Part shown: positions 7,540 to 15,639 of the stretch, one piece after another | How the letters are laid out: each line of letters opens with the position of its first letter | Numbering within the stretch: position 1 is the stretch's first letter | DNA from: Nitrospira sp. | GTDB taxonomy: Bacteria > Nitrospirota > Nitrospiria > Nitrospirales > Nitrospiraceae | NCBI GenBank assembly: GCA_022226935.1 | Contig: CP092081.1 | Coordinates: 337,149-395,595 of the forward strand | Reading direction: 5' to 3' | Length of the DNA stretch: 58,447 nt | The notes under the pieces: model-generated | Databases searched by the model: none | Seen by the model: the letters and a program-made list of their open reading frames with translations, nothing else | What the model was told of the DNA's origin: nothing | Made by a program: the position numbers and the translations under genes

Positions 7540-9681
7540 CTATAGGATATGTCTCGGGGGGCGGCTGATGTCTAATTTTTTCATGCGATGTTGCAGGGTG
7601 GATCGTTTCATGCCCAATGTTTCAGCGGCTCCCTGCTTTCCCGCTAAAACCCAATTGGTGCGAACCAGCACATCAACGATGTGTGCCCGTTCGGCTTCCG
7701 CCAATGTGCGAGGCGAGGAGGGCCGCTCCTGGCTCAGGCCGAGTCCCTCCAGCTCATCGATCGTGAGGACAGATCCCTGACTGACGATCACCGCGCGTTC
7801 CATAAGATGTTCCAGTTCCCGAACATTCCCCGGCCAATCATAGGCGGACAGGGTCTTCAGTGCGGCACTGCTGATGCGCGTCACCGGCTTACGATGTCGA
7901 AGGCCGTATTTCTTGGCAAAGTGACGAGCGAGCAGGGGGATGTCGTCGCGGCGTTCCCGCAGCGCCGGCAGGCGAAGCGGGAAGACATTCAGGCGATAAA
8001 AAAGATCGGCCCGAAATGCGCCGCATTTGATGGCCTGTTCCAGATCGACATTCGTCGCGGCTAGCACACGCGCGTCCACACGGATGGTATGGCTTCCACC
8101 GACTCGATTGAACTCCTGTGCTTCGAGGACGCGCAAGAGTTTCATCTGGACATCGATGGGCAGTTCTCCGACTTCATCGAGAAAAATCGTTCCGCCATGG
8201 GCGAGTTCGAACCGGCCCAGTTTGCGGGCCGTCGCGCTGGTGAAAGCGCCCTTTTCGTGGCCGAAGAGTTCGGATTCGATGAGTGTCGGCGGCAGCGCTG
8301 CGCAGTTTACGGTGATCAGGGTTTTTTGCCGGCGGGGGGACAATCGATGAATGGCCTGAGCCACCAGTTCCTTGCCGGTGCCGGTTTCTCCCGTAATCAA
8401 CACCGTGGAATCGGTGGGTGCGACCATTTCGATGGCTCGGAGCGATTTCTGAAGTGCGACGCTATCCCCCACGAGGCTTTTCAGATCCAGGGCGGCGCCC
8501 ATTTCTTCACGCAGGTACACGTTTTCCTGCTCCAGTTGATCCTTGAGCCGTCGGATCTGGTCATAGGCGGAGAGATTGGTGATGGCATGGGACAGGTGGA
8601 AGCCGATTTGTTCCGTCAACGCGAGGTCGCGTTCGGAAAAGGCGTTTCGCCGGTTGCTGCCGATGGCCAGGAAACCATAGGGCGCTCCTTGGACGAGGAG
8701 CGGGCAGAGCATGGCGGAGTATACGCCGAGTGACTCGAAATAGCGGTGTTCGGCAAATCGTTCTTGGTTGTGGCCGGTGAGCAGAAGGGGTTTGCCGGTG
8801 GTGAGGATTTCGGCGGCGGCCATCTGCTCGAACGGAAATTGCCGCAAGACGTCTTGGTCGATATCGACCCCCTCGCAAGCCACGATGTCGAACCAACGAT
8901 TGTGAGGTTCGCCGACAAACCGCACGAGGCCGGTGACGTCGTGGTGGATGACTTCGCGGAGGATCGGCTGAATCGAATGGATCAGGTTGTCGAGCGTGAG
9001 AGTGCCCAGCACCACCTGTTTGTTGATGGCCACCAGCGTGTCCCGTTCTTCAGCCGTGAGCACGGCGGTCAAAACCGGGGCGATGTGCCGGCTCAGCAGG
9101 TCGAGCCATGTCCGGTCCTCCTCGGAGAACGCTCCCGGTTTGCCGGGCGCGACTGCGGCGATGACTCCCAGTGTTTTGGCTGGTGTGCCAGTTGCCGATT
9201 CCAAGGGCATTCTGATCGGCGAGACCAGCACCGAGGTGCCATGGCAGATATGAGGTGCGATGGCTCGGGCTTCCGTCCAGGGTGACGTGCTGAGATCGTC
9301 CGTCAGGATCGCCTGTCCGGCAAGGACTGCTGCTTCCTTGATGGTGCCGGCAGCAGGTAATTGCGCGATGGGGTAGGCGGGTGAAGTCGGATCACGCAAG
9401 CTTTCCGAAACCGGCGAAAAGGCGGCGGCCGTCTCACTGTAGAGATAGAGGCCGATGACGTTGCAGGCTAGACGTTGACTGAGTTCCTGTTGGAGTCGTT
9501 CGTCGAATTGGTGGAGAGTGTTGGTTTGCAGCAGCGTGCTCAGAATGGGAAACCAGTCGCGTGTGTCAAGCATGGTGCCCATATGCGGGCACTCTACCAT
9601 GTCTTGATTATCGATGGGAAGGCAGGCGAGGGCGGATGATGGGGATGCAAACTCAGTTTGGGATTGAAGATTCGCAATCAA
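7540..9681 (-). CDS. Sigma-54-dependent GAF-AAA+-Fis activator (FhlA/NorR type)
   Basis: Up to 713 residues. Two GAF-like sensor regions (about 45-190 and 215-375) and a coiled linker (about 375-400) precede a sigma-54 AAA+ domain (about 405-640) with Walker A GETGTGKE, the sigma-contact loop GAFTSA (canonical GAFTGA with one change), Walker B GTIFLDEVGE and FYRLNVFPLRLPALRERR. A Fis-type helix-turn-helix is C-terminal (about 665-710, ending MKRSTLQHRMKKL). There is no receiver domain, so it probably senses a small ligand or redox state through the GAF domains. The start is open: TTG 9681, ATG 9600, or ATG 9573; the last would place a palindrome directly before the start codon. It is likely to control the adjacent efflux operon and itself. 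Confidence 0.9.
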   Translation of the reverse strand: MIANLQSQTEFASPSSALACLPIDNQDMVECPHMGTMLDTRDWFPILSTLLQTNTLHQFDERLQQELSQRLACNVIGLYLYSETAAAFSPVSESLRDPTSPAYPIAQLPAAGTIKEAAVLAGQAILTDDLSTSPWTEARAIAPHICHGTSVLVSPIRMPLESATGTPAKTLGVIAAVAPGKPGAFSEEDRTWLDLLSRHIAPVLTAVLTAEERDTLVAINKQVVLGTLTLDNLIHSIQPILREVIHHDVTGLVRFVGEPHNRWFDIVACEGVDIDQDVLRQFPFEQMAAAEILTTGKPLLLTGHNQERFAEHRYFESLGVYSAMLCPLLVQGAPYGFLAIGSNRRNAFSERDLALTEQIGFHLSHAITNLSAYDQIRRLKDQLEQENVYLREEMGAALDLKSLVGDSVALQKSLRAIEMVAPTDSTVLITGETGTGKELVAQAIHRLSPRRQKTLITVNCAALPPTLIESELFGHEKGAFTSATARKLGRFELAHGGTIFLDEVGELPIDVQMKLLRVLEAQEFNRVGGSHTIRVDARVLAATNVDLEQAIKCGAFRADLFYRLNVFPLRLPALRERRDDIPLLARHFAKKYGLRHRKPVTRISSAALKTLSAYDWPGNVRELEHLMERAVIVSQGSVLTIDELEGLGLSQERPSSPRTLAEAERAHIVDVLVRTNWVLAGKQGAAETLGMKRSTLQHRMKKLDISRPPRHIL
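9576..9591. promoter_or_regulatory. Palindrome TGCCCATATGCGGGCA, copy 2
   Basis: The second copy of the palindrome at 7523-7538, located at the 5' end of the activator gene. If translation begins at the ATG at 9573, the site sits directly upstream of the start codon, a good position for autoregulation. If it begins at 9600 or 9681 the site is inside the coding region. Confidence 0.6.
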
Positions 9682-9694
9682 CCACGGGGATATG

Positions 9695-11152
9695 TCATCG
9701 CTGTGCGCTTCTGGATTTCAGGGCATCCAGGCGTGATTTGTCGAGTGTGACGTAGATAGACTTTTCCTGTGTCACGGTCACAGCGCCTGCTGCTTGCCCT
9801 TTGGCCTTTTTGACCCACTTGCGGCGAGTATAGATCACGTCACCTTTCCCACTTTTCTTCAGATCGCTGTAGAGGAGAGCCAGTGTGGCCGCGTCTCGTA
9901 TGGTTTCGGGAGGGGGCTCGGTACCCTTGTCCAACCGCACTACGACATGCGAACCGGGCGTGCCGCGAGCATGCAGCCAGAGATCTTCGCTCTTCGCGAG
10001 CCCGAAGGTGAGGTCATCATTCTCGCGGGCGTTGCGACCGACCAGAATGGGATGGCCGTCCGATGAGACAAAACGACGGAATGGACCACGGGGTTCTCCG
10101 TCGCTGACGCGCTTCCGCCGTAGAGACGGAGTTCCTCGTGCCGCAGAGCGTCTTTCCGTACTCGGTGGCTGCCAGGTTCCCTGTTTAATGGTATCCAATT
10201 CTGCCTGGATCTGCTGAATTTCTGTTTCGATCGAAGCCAGACGTGGCGTGATTTCGCGTTGGGCCGACACGAATTTATGATACTTCGCAAAGTACGCGTC
10301 CATATTGGCCTGCGGTCCTTTGGTCGGATCGAGTGGAATCGTCAGTTCAGGCAATTGTTCATCGTAATAGTCGACCACTGAAACCGTGCTCTGCCCCTTC
10401 TTGAGCAGCCCTAGATTCGCCTTCAACAATTCGCCATACCGCGAGTAGAGTTCATAGCGTCCGGCCTGTTCGAGGTCTTGGCGGAGGGCGGCCATGCGGC
10501 GCATGAGCTTTTTGAGATGTTTCCGCAGTCCAGATTCCCGTTCGCGCGCCTGAGCCTGGTGCGACAACTCTGCCTCGCGGTCCCGATAGAACGCTTCGAA
10601 TTTGGATGAAAGCGGAAAGGGATCCTGGTCCGTCTGCGGCTGCCTGCCCGGTTCTTGAACGACCGCCTCGCGAGATGACGATCGAAACGGTGCAGCCGCC
10701 GGTGCCTGGTAGGGTTGGCCGATGCGGTCTTTATGGTGACGGAGTGTGGCGATCACTACGCCCTCTCCGTCGAGGAAGAGGAGATCCGCATTGCGGCTGA
10801 AGAGTTCTGCGACGAGAGAGACGGGGCCGGCCCGGCTGGTGAGATCAAGACGAACGATTCGATCGCCGGACAGGTGTTGAAGAGTATCGATGTGGGCGCC
10901 TTGGATCCGAGCCCGAAGCAGTTGGCAGAAGGAGGGCGGGGTCGGAGGATTGGGCAGATGTTGATGAACGAAATGGATACGCGCCGTGTCATCGCGCATG
11001 GAACAGAGTAGCCGGCGAGTATGTCCGGGGACACGGATCTCCAGGATGAGGGTGTCGGGAAGCGGTTGAGAAATTTTCTGAATCCACCCATCGGCGAGAG
11101 CTGGTGCCAGTTCTTGGACAATGGAACCAATTTCTGTCGCAGTAAGCGCCAT
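9695..11152 (-). CDS. rqcH: NFACT/RqcH-family ribosome quality control protein
   Basis: Protein of 485 residues. The NFACT-N domain (about 1-175) contains the DR pair at residues 97-98 that characterised RqcH proteins need for alanine tailing. A helix-hairpin/coiled-coil part follows (about 190-330), and a C-terminal NFACT-R (DUF814) domain (about 365-470) has the segment GRNARENDDLTFGLA and the nearby DLWLHARGTPGSHV. It binds obstructed 50S-peptidyl-tRNA complexes and recruits tRNA-Ala to tag stalled chains. The frame is open 35 codons further upstream, but homology begins at the ATG at 11152. It is shorter than Firmicutes RqcH (about 550-570 residues). Older annotations call this family fibronectin-binding protein. 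Confidence 0.9.
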   Translation of the reverse strand: MALTATEIGSIVQELAPALADGWIQKISQPLPDTLILEIRVPGHTRRLLCSMRDDTARIHFVHQHLPNPPTPPSFCQLLRARIQGAHIDTLQHLSGDRIVRLDLTSRAGPVSLVAELFSRNADLLFLDGEGVVIATLRHHKDRIGQPYQAPAAAPFRSSSREAVVQEPGRQPQTDQDPFPLSSKFEAFYRDREAELSHQAQARERESGLRKHLKKLMRRMAALRQDLEQAGRYELYSRYGELLKANLGLLKKGQSTVSVVDYYDEQLPELTIPLDPTKGPQANMDAYFAKYHKFVSAQREITPRLASIETEIQQIQAELDTIKQGTWQPPSTERRSAARGTPSLRRKRVSDGEPRGPFRRFVSSDGHPILVGRNARENDDLTFGLAKSEDLWLHARGTPGSHVVVRLDKGTEPPPETIRDAATLALLYSDLKKSGKGDVIYTRRKWVKKAKGQAAGAVTVTQEKSIYVTLDKSRLDALKSRSAQR

Positions 11153-11479
11153 TTTTTGCCCGCGATGCCAATTTCGCCATTCCCGATGTGTCCGGCCACA
11201 TGCTCTGAACCGTACCGGGGAGGGAACGTTGGCAGTTGTGTAGCCGATTCTACCCATTTTTGTCCCATGAGACCAATTCGGTCACAAAGAGCCCGGTTGG
11301 CACGAACCGATCACGTTTGACAGAAGGGACTCATCCGGCCAAATCATCATATACGTCCGAGAGCCCGTGGCATCTACATTGCTTCTCTCCATCGCACCAG
11401 GTTGTTGAGTTGTACGAATGGGCAACAGATCGTCCCGTCTCGACGGGGATCTCAGAGGCTGTTCGAAGGGAGGCGACTC

Positions 11480-11707
11480 ATGACATGCACGCGATGTGAA
11501 GGACTCATGGTGATGGACGATTTGGTCGATCTCCAGGAAAGTTATCACCCCATGCGGTTGCGTGGTCACCGCTGCCTCAGCTGCGGCAATGTGGTGGATA
11601 CCTTGATTCAACGACATCGGATGGTACAGAACTCCCATCTTCGTCCGGTCCCTGCCTCGGTCCCCGAGAAGCCGTTTCTGTTTGATTTGATCAGGCGCTC
11701 GGCGTAA
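11480..11707 (+). CDS. Small zinc-ribbon protein
   Basis: Protein of 75 residues with two CxxC knuckles, CTRC (about 3-6) and CLSC (about 33-36), about 27 residues apart, followed by a basic tail. This is a zinc-ribbon fold. The start was set at the ATG preceded by GGGAGG, rather than the longer open frame beginning at 11402. Such mini-proteins are common in Nitrospira genomes and are usually unannotated; nucleic-acid or protein binding is possible but not shown. It stands alone between the divergent rqcH gene and the HExxH gene, with a hairpin terminator 7 nt after its stop. Confidence 0.8.
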   Translation: MTCTRCEGLMVMDDLVDLQESYHPMRLRGHRCLSCGNVVDTLIQRHRMVQNSHLRPVPASVPEKPFLFDLIRRSA

Positions 11708-11713
11708 ATCGTT

Positions 11714-11745
11714 TCCCCGCGAAGCCTGCCTTGGTTTCGCGGGGA
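11714..11745 (+). terminator. Hairpin terminator after the zinc-ribbon gene
   Basis: A perfect 10-bp stem (TCCCCGCGAA / TTCGCGGGGA) with a 12-nt loop lies directly after the stop codon at 11707. There is no U-tract, so termination may be inefficient or Rho-assisted. Confidence 0.6.
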
Positions 11746-11945
11746 TGTCCTCGACGGCCGATGTGCTGTCGGTGTATCCCACGGCATCTCCGTATCCTTT
11801 TCTTCACTGCTGATTTTCCCTCATCTACGGGCTTTCCCCATTGTGTCGTGCACTTCATTCCACAGGGTCCTGTGCGTGCTTGTCAGCGATCGAGCAGTCG
11901 CGTAGAGTGCGCGCGGCTATTTTCGATTCAGAAAGGCGATAAGCA

Positions 11946-13493
11946 ATGACGGTTCTTGATGCACGGATGCTCGAGCGGTTGATGGAAGAATTCCGGCGAT
12001 CGATGCAAGGATTGTTGAAGGACCTGTGCCGTGATTTCACACGAAACTATGCCGACGCCGTCTGCACGTTTGAGTTGCCGATCGACTGGTTTTTGTCTCT
12101 CGGACGGGCTCTCCCGCAAGCTGAGTATGGAAACTGGAAAGTCGTGGGATGGATCGAGTCACTGAATGACTTGCTGTATCTCGTCGATATCGTGACCCAA
12201 GTGCGGCAGGAACGGTCCCGGCGGGATATTGCTGAACAGTTGCGTGCGGAGTTTAGAGAGAAATTTTACGAACATGGCTATGCCGATGAGATCTTCCCTC
12301 GCGGCAAACCGGAACCGCGGCTGCTCCTGGGGCGTTTGACGGTGCTCTGCCATCGGTTGGCGCGGGAAATCACGCAAGAGTCCGTGTGTTTGGCCCCTCG
12401 GCTCGCCTGTGCATGGGTGGAGAAACAGCGGCGGGACGCCTGGCTGCTGCCCTGTGATCTAGCTGCGAATGTTGAACGGGTGGAATTGCCCTGGGGCTGC
12501 GCAGTAGGGACCACCGGTGTGTTCTATGAGGCGACCGGAGCGGTCCGTTCCGCACTGCAGCGCGCTCAGGGCCAAGGGGAGTTCCTGATCACGGCGTCAG
12601 GGATCGAGCTGTTGGTCGGTGATCGCACCTATCCCATGATGACGTGCGGCAGTCAGGAGCGGTGGCATTGGCGTCGATTCGACCCGTTGCCGCTTCGGAA
12701 GAGCCGATACGGATCACTCGTTCTTGGGCCGACACTTGTGTATGGAAAGGACAAGGCGCCGATCGGTGTGCGACCGACGAAGCCGGAAGTCGCAGTGCGC
12801 ATGCGCCGGGCGTTATCGGTCATTGCCGCCGCCTGGCCGGAAGGGGATCGGTTGTTGGCGTTGCTGACCTCCCGCATCGTGCCGTTGAAAGCTGACGGTG
12901 TCGTCAGCTTCAGTTATCGGCACCGCCCGGGGTTATCGGCCATCAACTGTTTTGATCGGGATCAATTGGACCTGATCGATGACCTGATCCACGAAAACAG
13001 CCATCACCACCTCAATCTCCTACTGCGCAATGATGTGATGTATCAGCACGATCACAATCAGGAGATTTTTTATTCGCCTTGGCGGCGCACACTGCGACCC
13101 TTGCGCGGGATCCTGCATGCGACCTTCACCTTCACCATGGGTGCCATCCTGTTCGAGCGGCTTGTGATGTGGGGATCAGGCAAGACAGGGAAGTCGGGTT
13201 GGAAAAAGGCCGGTCTCAACCAACACGACCTCGCCCGTGCTCGGTACCGATGCCTTGAAGAAATCGAATCCGTCCGCTATTCGCTGAAGGATCTCGAATA
13301 TGCAGGCCGCCAGCTGAAGTGGCTCACAGGGGGCGGCAAGCAACTGGTCAAACACTTGAGTGCTGCGCTCGCCCCTCTGGAGCGAAGGATGCAGGAGTAT
13401 GAACAAGAGGTCAGTAAATCCGCCTTCGGTCCCGCACTGCGCCGGCATCGAACCGAACTGGCCCAGGCGCGAGAGACACTGAGCCTGATGTGA
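11946..13493 (+). CDS. HExxH protein resembling alpha-KG-dependent peptide beta-hydroxylases
   Basis: Protein of 515 residues, mostly helical and without signal peptide or membrane helices. A metal site is visible at residues 349-353 (HENSH, followed by two more His and the segment HLNLLLRND). The arrangement, a hydrophobic helix ending in HExxH followed by (K/H)LNxLL in a protein of about 500 residues, matches the HEXXH-motif putative peptide-modification family (mod_HExxH), some members of which are iron/2-oxoglutarate peptide beta-hydroxylases rather than proteases. Downstream, residues about 360-380 (QHDHNQEIFYSPWR) and a conserved-looking hydrophobic helix probably supply further ligands. 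It is preceded by AAAGG and has no obvious operon partner; the convergent gene at 13639-14169 is a neighbour. The family assignment is from motif recall only. Confidence 0.62.
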   Translation: MTVLDARMLERLMEEFRRSMQGLLKDLCRDFTRNYADAVCTFELPIDWFLSLGRALPQAEYGNWKVVGWIESLNDLLYLVDIVTQVRQERSRRDIAEQLRAEFREKFYEHGYADEIFPRGKPEPRLLLGRLTVLCHRLAREITQESVCLAPRLACAWVEKQRRDAWLLPCDLAANVERVELPWGCAVGTTGVFYEATGAVRSALQRAQGQGEFLITASGIELLVGDRTYPMMTCGSQERWHWRRFDPLPLRKSRYGSLVLGPTLVYGKDKAPIGVRPTKPEVAVRMRRALSVIAAAWPEGDRLLALLTSRIVPLKADGVVSFSYRHRPGLSAINCFDRDQLDLIDDLIHENSHHHLNLLLRNDVMYQHDHNQEIFYSPWRRTLRPLRGILHATFTFTMGAILFERLVMWGSGKTGKSGWKKAGLNQHDLARARYRCLEEIESVRYSLKDLEYAGRQLKWLTGGGKQLVKHLSAALAPLERRMQEYEQEVSKSAFGPALRRHRTELAQARETLSLM

Positions 13494-13536
13494 TGTAATA
13501 CCCTCACGGCTGAAAGGTGTGATGTGGCGGCAGAAC

Positions 13537-13566
13537 GGGCCCCGGCTTCAACCGAAGCCGGGGCCC
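13537..13566. terminator. Bidirectional terminator hairpin
   Basis: A perfect 13-bp GC-rich stem (GGGCCCCGGCTTC / GAAGCCGGGGCCC) with a 4-nt AACC loop lies between the convergent genes ending at 13493 and 13639. It lacks a U-tract on either strand, but its position fits shared termination. Confidence 0.75.
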
Positions 13567-13638
13567 ACGTATTTGGAGTGAGTTGATCGTGTCGTGCCGT
13601 CTTGTTGTCGGACCGTACCTCTCCCGTTGGTGGTTGTA

Positions 13639-14169
13639 TTACGCCTGGGGCTGACTGCGGACCAAATACGAACCGATTTCCGGATCGCCGGTCTGCGGGC
13701 TCGCGGTCGGGCCCTCGCTTTCCGCATGCGAGCCCGTGATATTCAAGAGACTGAGAGACAGTCGAATGGTTCCGAGAATTCTCGTCGGCACGTCCGGCGG
13801 CGGGGCTGGAGGCTTCATGATGCCGCGGCTGGTAATCACGTTGGTCTCTGCATGAAACACTTTGCCGTCCATGAGGTTTTGGAGGGTCTGAATCCCTTGG
13901 TGATTCCGGGCATCATTGGGGGAAGGCGTGAGGGCTGGTTCCGTCAGGCCTTTTGTGATACCGGCATGCCCACATAACTCGCCGATCTGACGACCGTCGG
14001 CATACTGAAAGCCATGCGTCGTCGTGAATTGGCCGAATCCGCCCATAATTTCCTGATAGGATCGTCCGGCCGTCTGGGAAAGATTCAACCACTGTAAATT
14101 GGTGTCGGTATCCAAGGTGAGAAGTCGATCTTCACTGCCTGCAACGAGATCCTGTTGAATCAGTGCCAT
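13639..14169 (-). CDS. Unknown protein with PEP-CTERM-associated-type domain
   Basis: Protein of 176 residues. The first half (DRLLTLDTDTNLQWLNLSQT, then SYQEIMGGFG, then GFQYADGRQIGELCGHAGI) resembles the 'dtxleWldl...gwryAtadev..L...aGi' domain common in secreted PEP-CTERM-type proteins and in DUF1566-like modules. No signal peptide is seen and the start is well supported by GGAGGG, so it may be cytoplasmic or use another export route. The C-terminal third (TRILGTIRLSLSLL, then a Ser/Glu/Gly-rich tail) is low in structure. It converges with the HExxH protein gene; whether it is a substrate of that enzyme is untested speculation. Confidence 0.6.
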   Translation of the reverse strand: MALIQQDLVAGSEDRLLTLDTDTNLQWLNLSQTAGRSYQEIMGGFGQFTTTHGFQYADGRQIGELCGHAGITKGLTEPALTPSPNDARNHQGIQTLQNLMDGKVFHAETNVITSRGIMKPPAPPPDVPTRILGTIRLSLSLLNITGSHAESEGPTASPQTGDPEIGSYLVRSQPQA

Positions 14170-14430
14170 GAGAGCCCTCCATGCTTGGCGGTAGGGGACG
14201 GGGTTCAGCTAGATCATGTGATACTAGCACAAGGGCATCGGGCGAACGTCAGCCCCGTGCAGGTGAGCATACGGCGCGCTGTATTGAAATAGCGGCAGCA
14301 CTACATCCATCGGGAAGGCTACATGGTCTGTATCTGAGAAGATACGGACGTATCCCCGGAGATACGAGGGAGGGTGAGTGGACGTTTGGGATCGTGCGTG
14401 AGAGCCTGCACCCGCTACGTCTCTTGTAGA
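14170..14430. other. Non-coding stretch upstream of the 13639-14169 gene
   Basis: I see no convincing gene here on either strand. It holds the tandem palindromes at 14330-14365 and runs into the inverted-repeat element at 14431-14510. It contains the presumed promoter region of the minus-strand gene starting at 14169, but I could not pick a clear -35/-10 pair. Confidence 0.6.
14330..14365. repeat. Tandem palindromes GTATC-N6-GATAC
   Basis: Two copies of GTATC-N6-GATAC occur with starts exactly 20 bp apart, separated by 4 bp. They lie 160-195 bp upstream of the minus-strand gene at 14169. The spacing of about two helical turns suits cooperative binding of a dimeric regulator, but no regulator can be named. 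Confidence 0.6.
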
Positions 14431-14510
14431 GGCGGCTCAAAAAGGTCATCCAGCAAGGCCGCAAGGAGCCGCACGACTGAGAACGCGGTTGGGGGTCTTT
14501 TTCAGCCGCC
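14431..14510. repeat. 80-bp element with 15-bp imperfect terminal inverted repeats
   Basis: The ends GGCGGCTCAAAAAGG and TCTTTTTCAGCCGCC match as inverted repeats at 13 of 15 positions. The interior is GC-rich and could fold further. It sits in the gap between two minus-strand genes, ending one base before the stop codon of the next one. It looks like a REP/MITE-type dispersed repeat; the T-rich ends could also terminate transcription. There is no coding capacity. Confidence 0.6.
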
Positions 14511-14511
14511 G

Positions 14512-15639
14512 TTAGGGCTCGACGGTCACGTCGACATACGCCGGCACACTATCCGCGCCTTTTTTGTCCGTCACGCGAAGCTTGAAACGAAAGGTGCGAG
14601 TTTCGGAGACATACGGAGCGGTAAACGACGGCTCCGCCATATTCACGTCCAGCATCGCCACTTTGCTCCCGCGCACCTGGCTCCAGGCATAGAACAGCGC
14701 TTCCCCCTCCGGATCGCGACTCTGCAATCCGCTCAATCGCACCTTTGTGCCAGCTTTGACCGTCCTGGCGGTGCCGGCATTGGCAATGGGTGGTTCATTC
14801 GGCTCTGGATTGACCTCCACGCGTACGTCGAGTGTAGCCTGTTTGCCGCGATTGGTGACGGTGAGCGAGGTTTTGCCGATTCCGACAATCTGCAACAGTC
14901 CATCGGGCAGGACTTTCAGGATTTGATCGTTCCCGGATGTGTACACGGTGCCGGAACTGGGCGAGGACAGCGGGCGGCTGACGCCGTCGGCGAATTCGCC
15001 CACCACCGGGAGTTCGAAGATCTTGCCGAGTGAATCGACGTGGCCGTAGGCGGAAGATTGTCCCGTGCGGCCAAGTTGGAGCGGTTTCTCTGTTTCAAAA
15101 TCGATCGAAAGAAGCTCGGCTTTGGGCTGAACCGTGACGAACACTTCATCGAAGACGGTTTTGCGTCCCAGGCGGCCTTGGGAAATATCAGCGATAGCCA
15201 GGAGCCGCATGCGACCGACGGCATCAGGCGGGACAGGTAATGCGCCACCATAAGGCGGCACCCGGTCCACCGTTGACGTCAGTGCTGGCAGTGCGACGAC
15301 CGGCGCGCCGGTGATGCTGTCTTTCTGCCAATACTTGTCTGTCGACATGCTGCCTTGAGAGCCCTTGCCCGCGCGCTCGTCGCCTTGTTCCACCAACGAT
15401 TCCGTCTGTTCGGGATACCAGTAGTACCGGACTTCGACGAGTCCCGCCTCACGGCCTGCTTCAACCTCCGCGTTGGTTGGCTGGCCTGAAGTCAGCGTGG
15501 CTCCGTTTGGGGGAGCGACGATCGTAAATGCCAACCCCGGATGGGGATGGGCGCCGAGCAGGAAGGCAATGGTCAGCAGGGGGGCGCCCACTCTCCACCG
15601 TGTATGATGTTTCGGGACTCGTGTGCGTCGCATGGTCAC
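14512..15639 (-). CDS. Secreted PKD/Ig-like domain protein
   Basis: Protein of about 375 residues with a signal peptide (basic start, hydrophobic core about 18-37). The N-terminal part has an Ig-like fold (TIVAPPNGATLTSGQPTNAE). The middle region carries a BIG2-like segment with the typical closing GIGKTSLTVTNRGKQATLDV, and a C-terminal PKD-type domain (about 285-375) has NAGTARTVKAGTKVRLSG and DPEGEALFYAW motifs. Such proteins mediate adhesion or envelope assembly. GTG 15639 overlaps the stop of the permease gene (GTGA); the ATG at 15633 with GAGGTG is equally plausible. Translational coupling to the permease is odd for a secreted adhesion-type protein. Confidence 0.8.
   Translation of the reverse strand: MTMRRTRVPKHHTRWRVGAPLLTIAFLLGAHPHPGLAFTIVAPPNGATLTSGQPTNAEVEAGREAGLVEVRYYWYPEQTESLVEQGDERAGKGSQGSMSTDKYWQKDSITGAPVVALPALTSTVDRVPPYGGALPVPPDAVGRMRLLAIADISQGRLGRKTVFDEVFVTVQPKAELLSIDFETEKPLQLGRTGQSSAYGHVDSLGKIFELPVVGEFADGVSRPLSSPSSGTVYTSGNDQILKVLPDGLLQIVGIGKTSLTVTNRGKQATLDVRVEVNPEPNEPPIANAGTARTVKAGTKVRLSGLQSRDPEGEALFYAWSQVRGSKVAMLDVNMAEPSFTAPYVSETRTFRFKLRVTDKKGADSVPAYVDVTVEP

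Noticed and set aside
9591..9700. Sigma-54-like GG-N10-GC match upstream of the activator gene
   Set aside because: Outside the two invariant dinucleotides the match to TGGCAC-N5-TTGCW is poor, so I do not call a promoter.
9695..11152. Annotation as a fibronectin-binding adhesin
   Set aside because: No export signal; NFACT-N and NFACT-R domains and the DR pair identify an RqcH-type ribosome quality control factor.
11282..11782. 166-codon minus-strand frame opposite the zinc-ribbon gene
   Set aside because: The plus-strand frame has CxxC pairs, a good ribosome site and a terminator; this frame has none of these.
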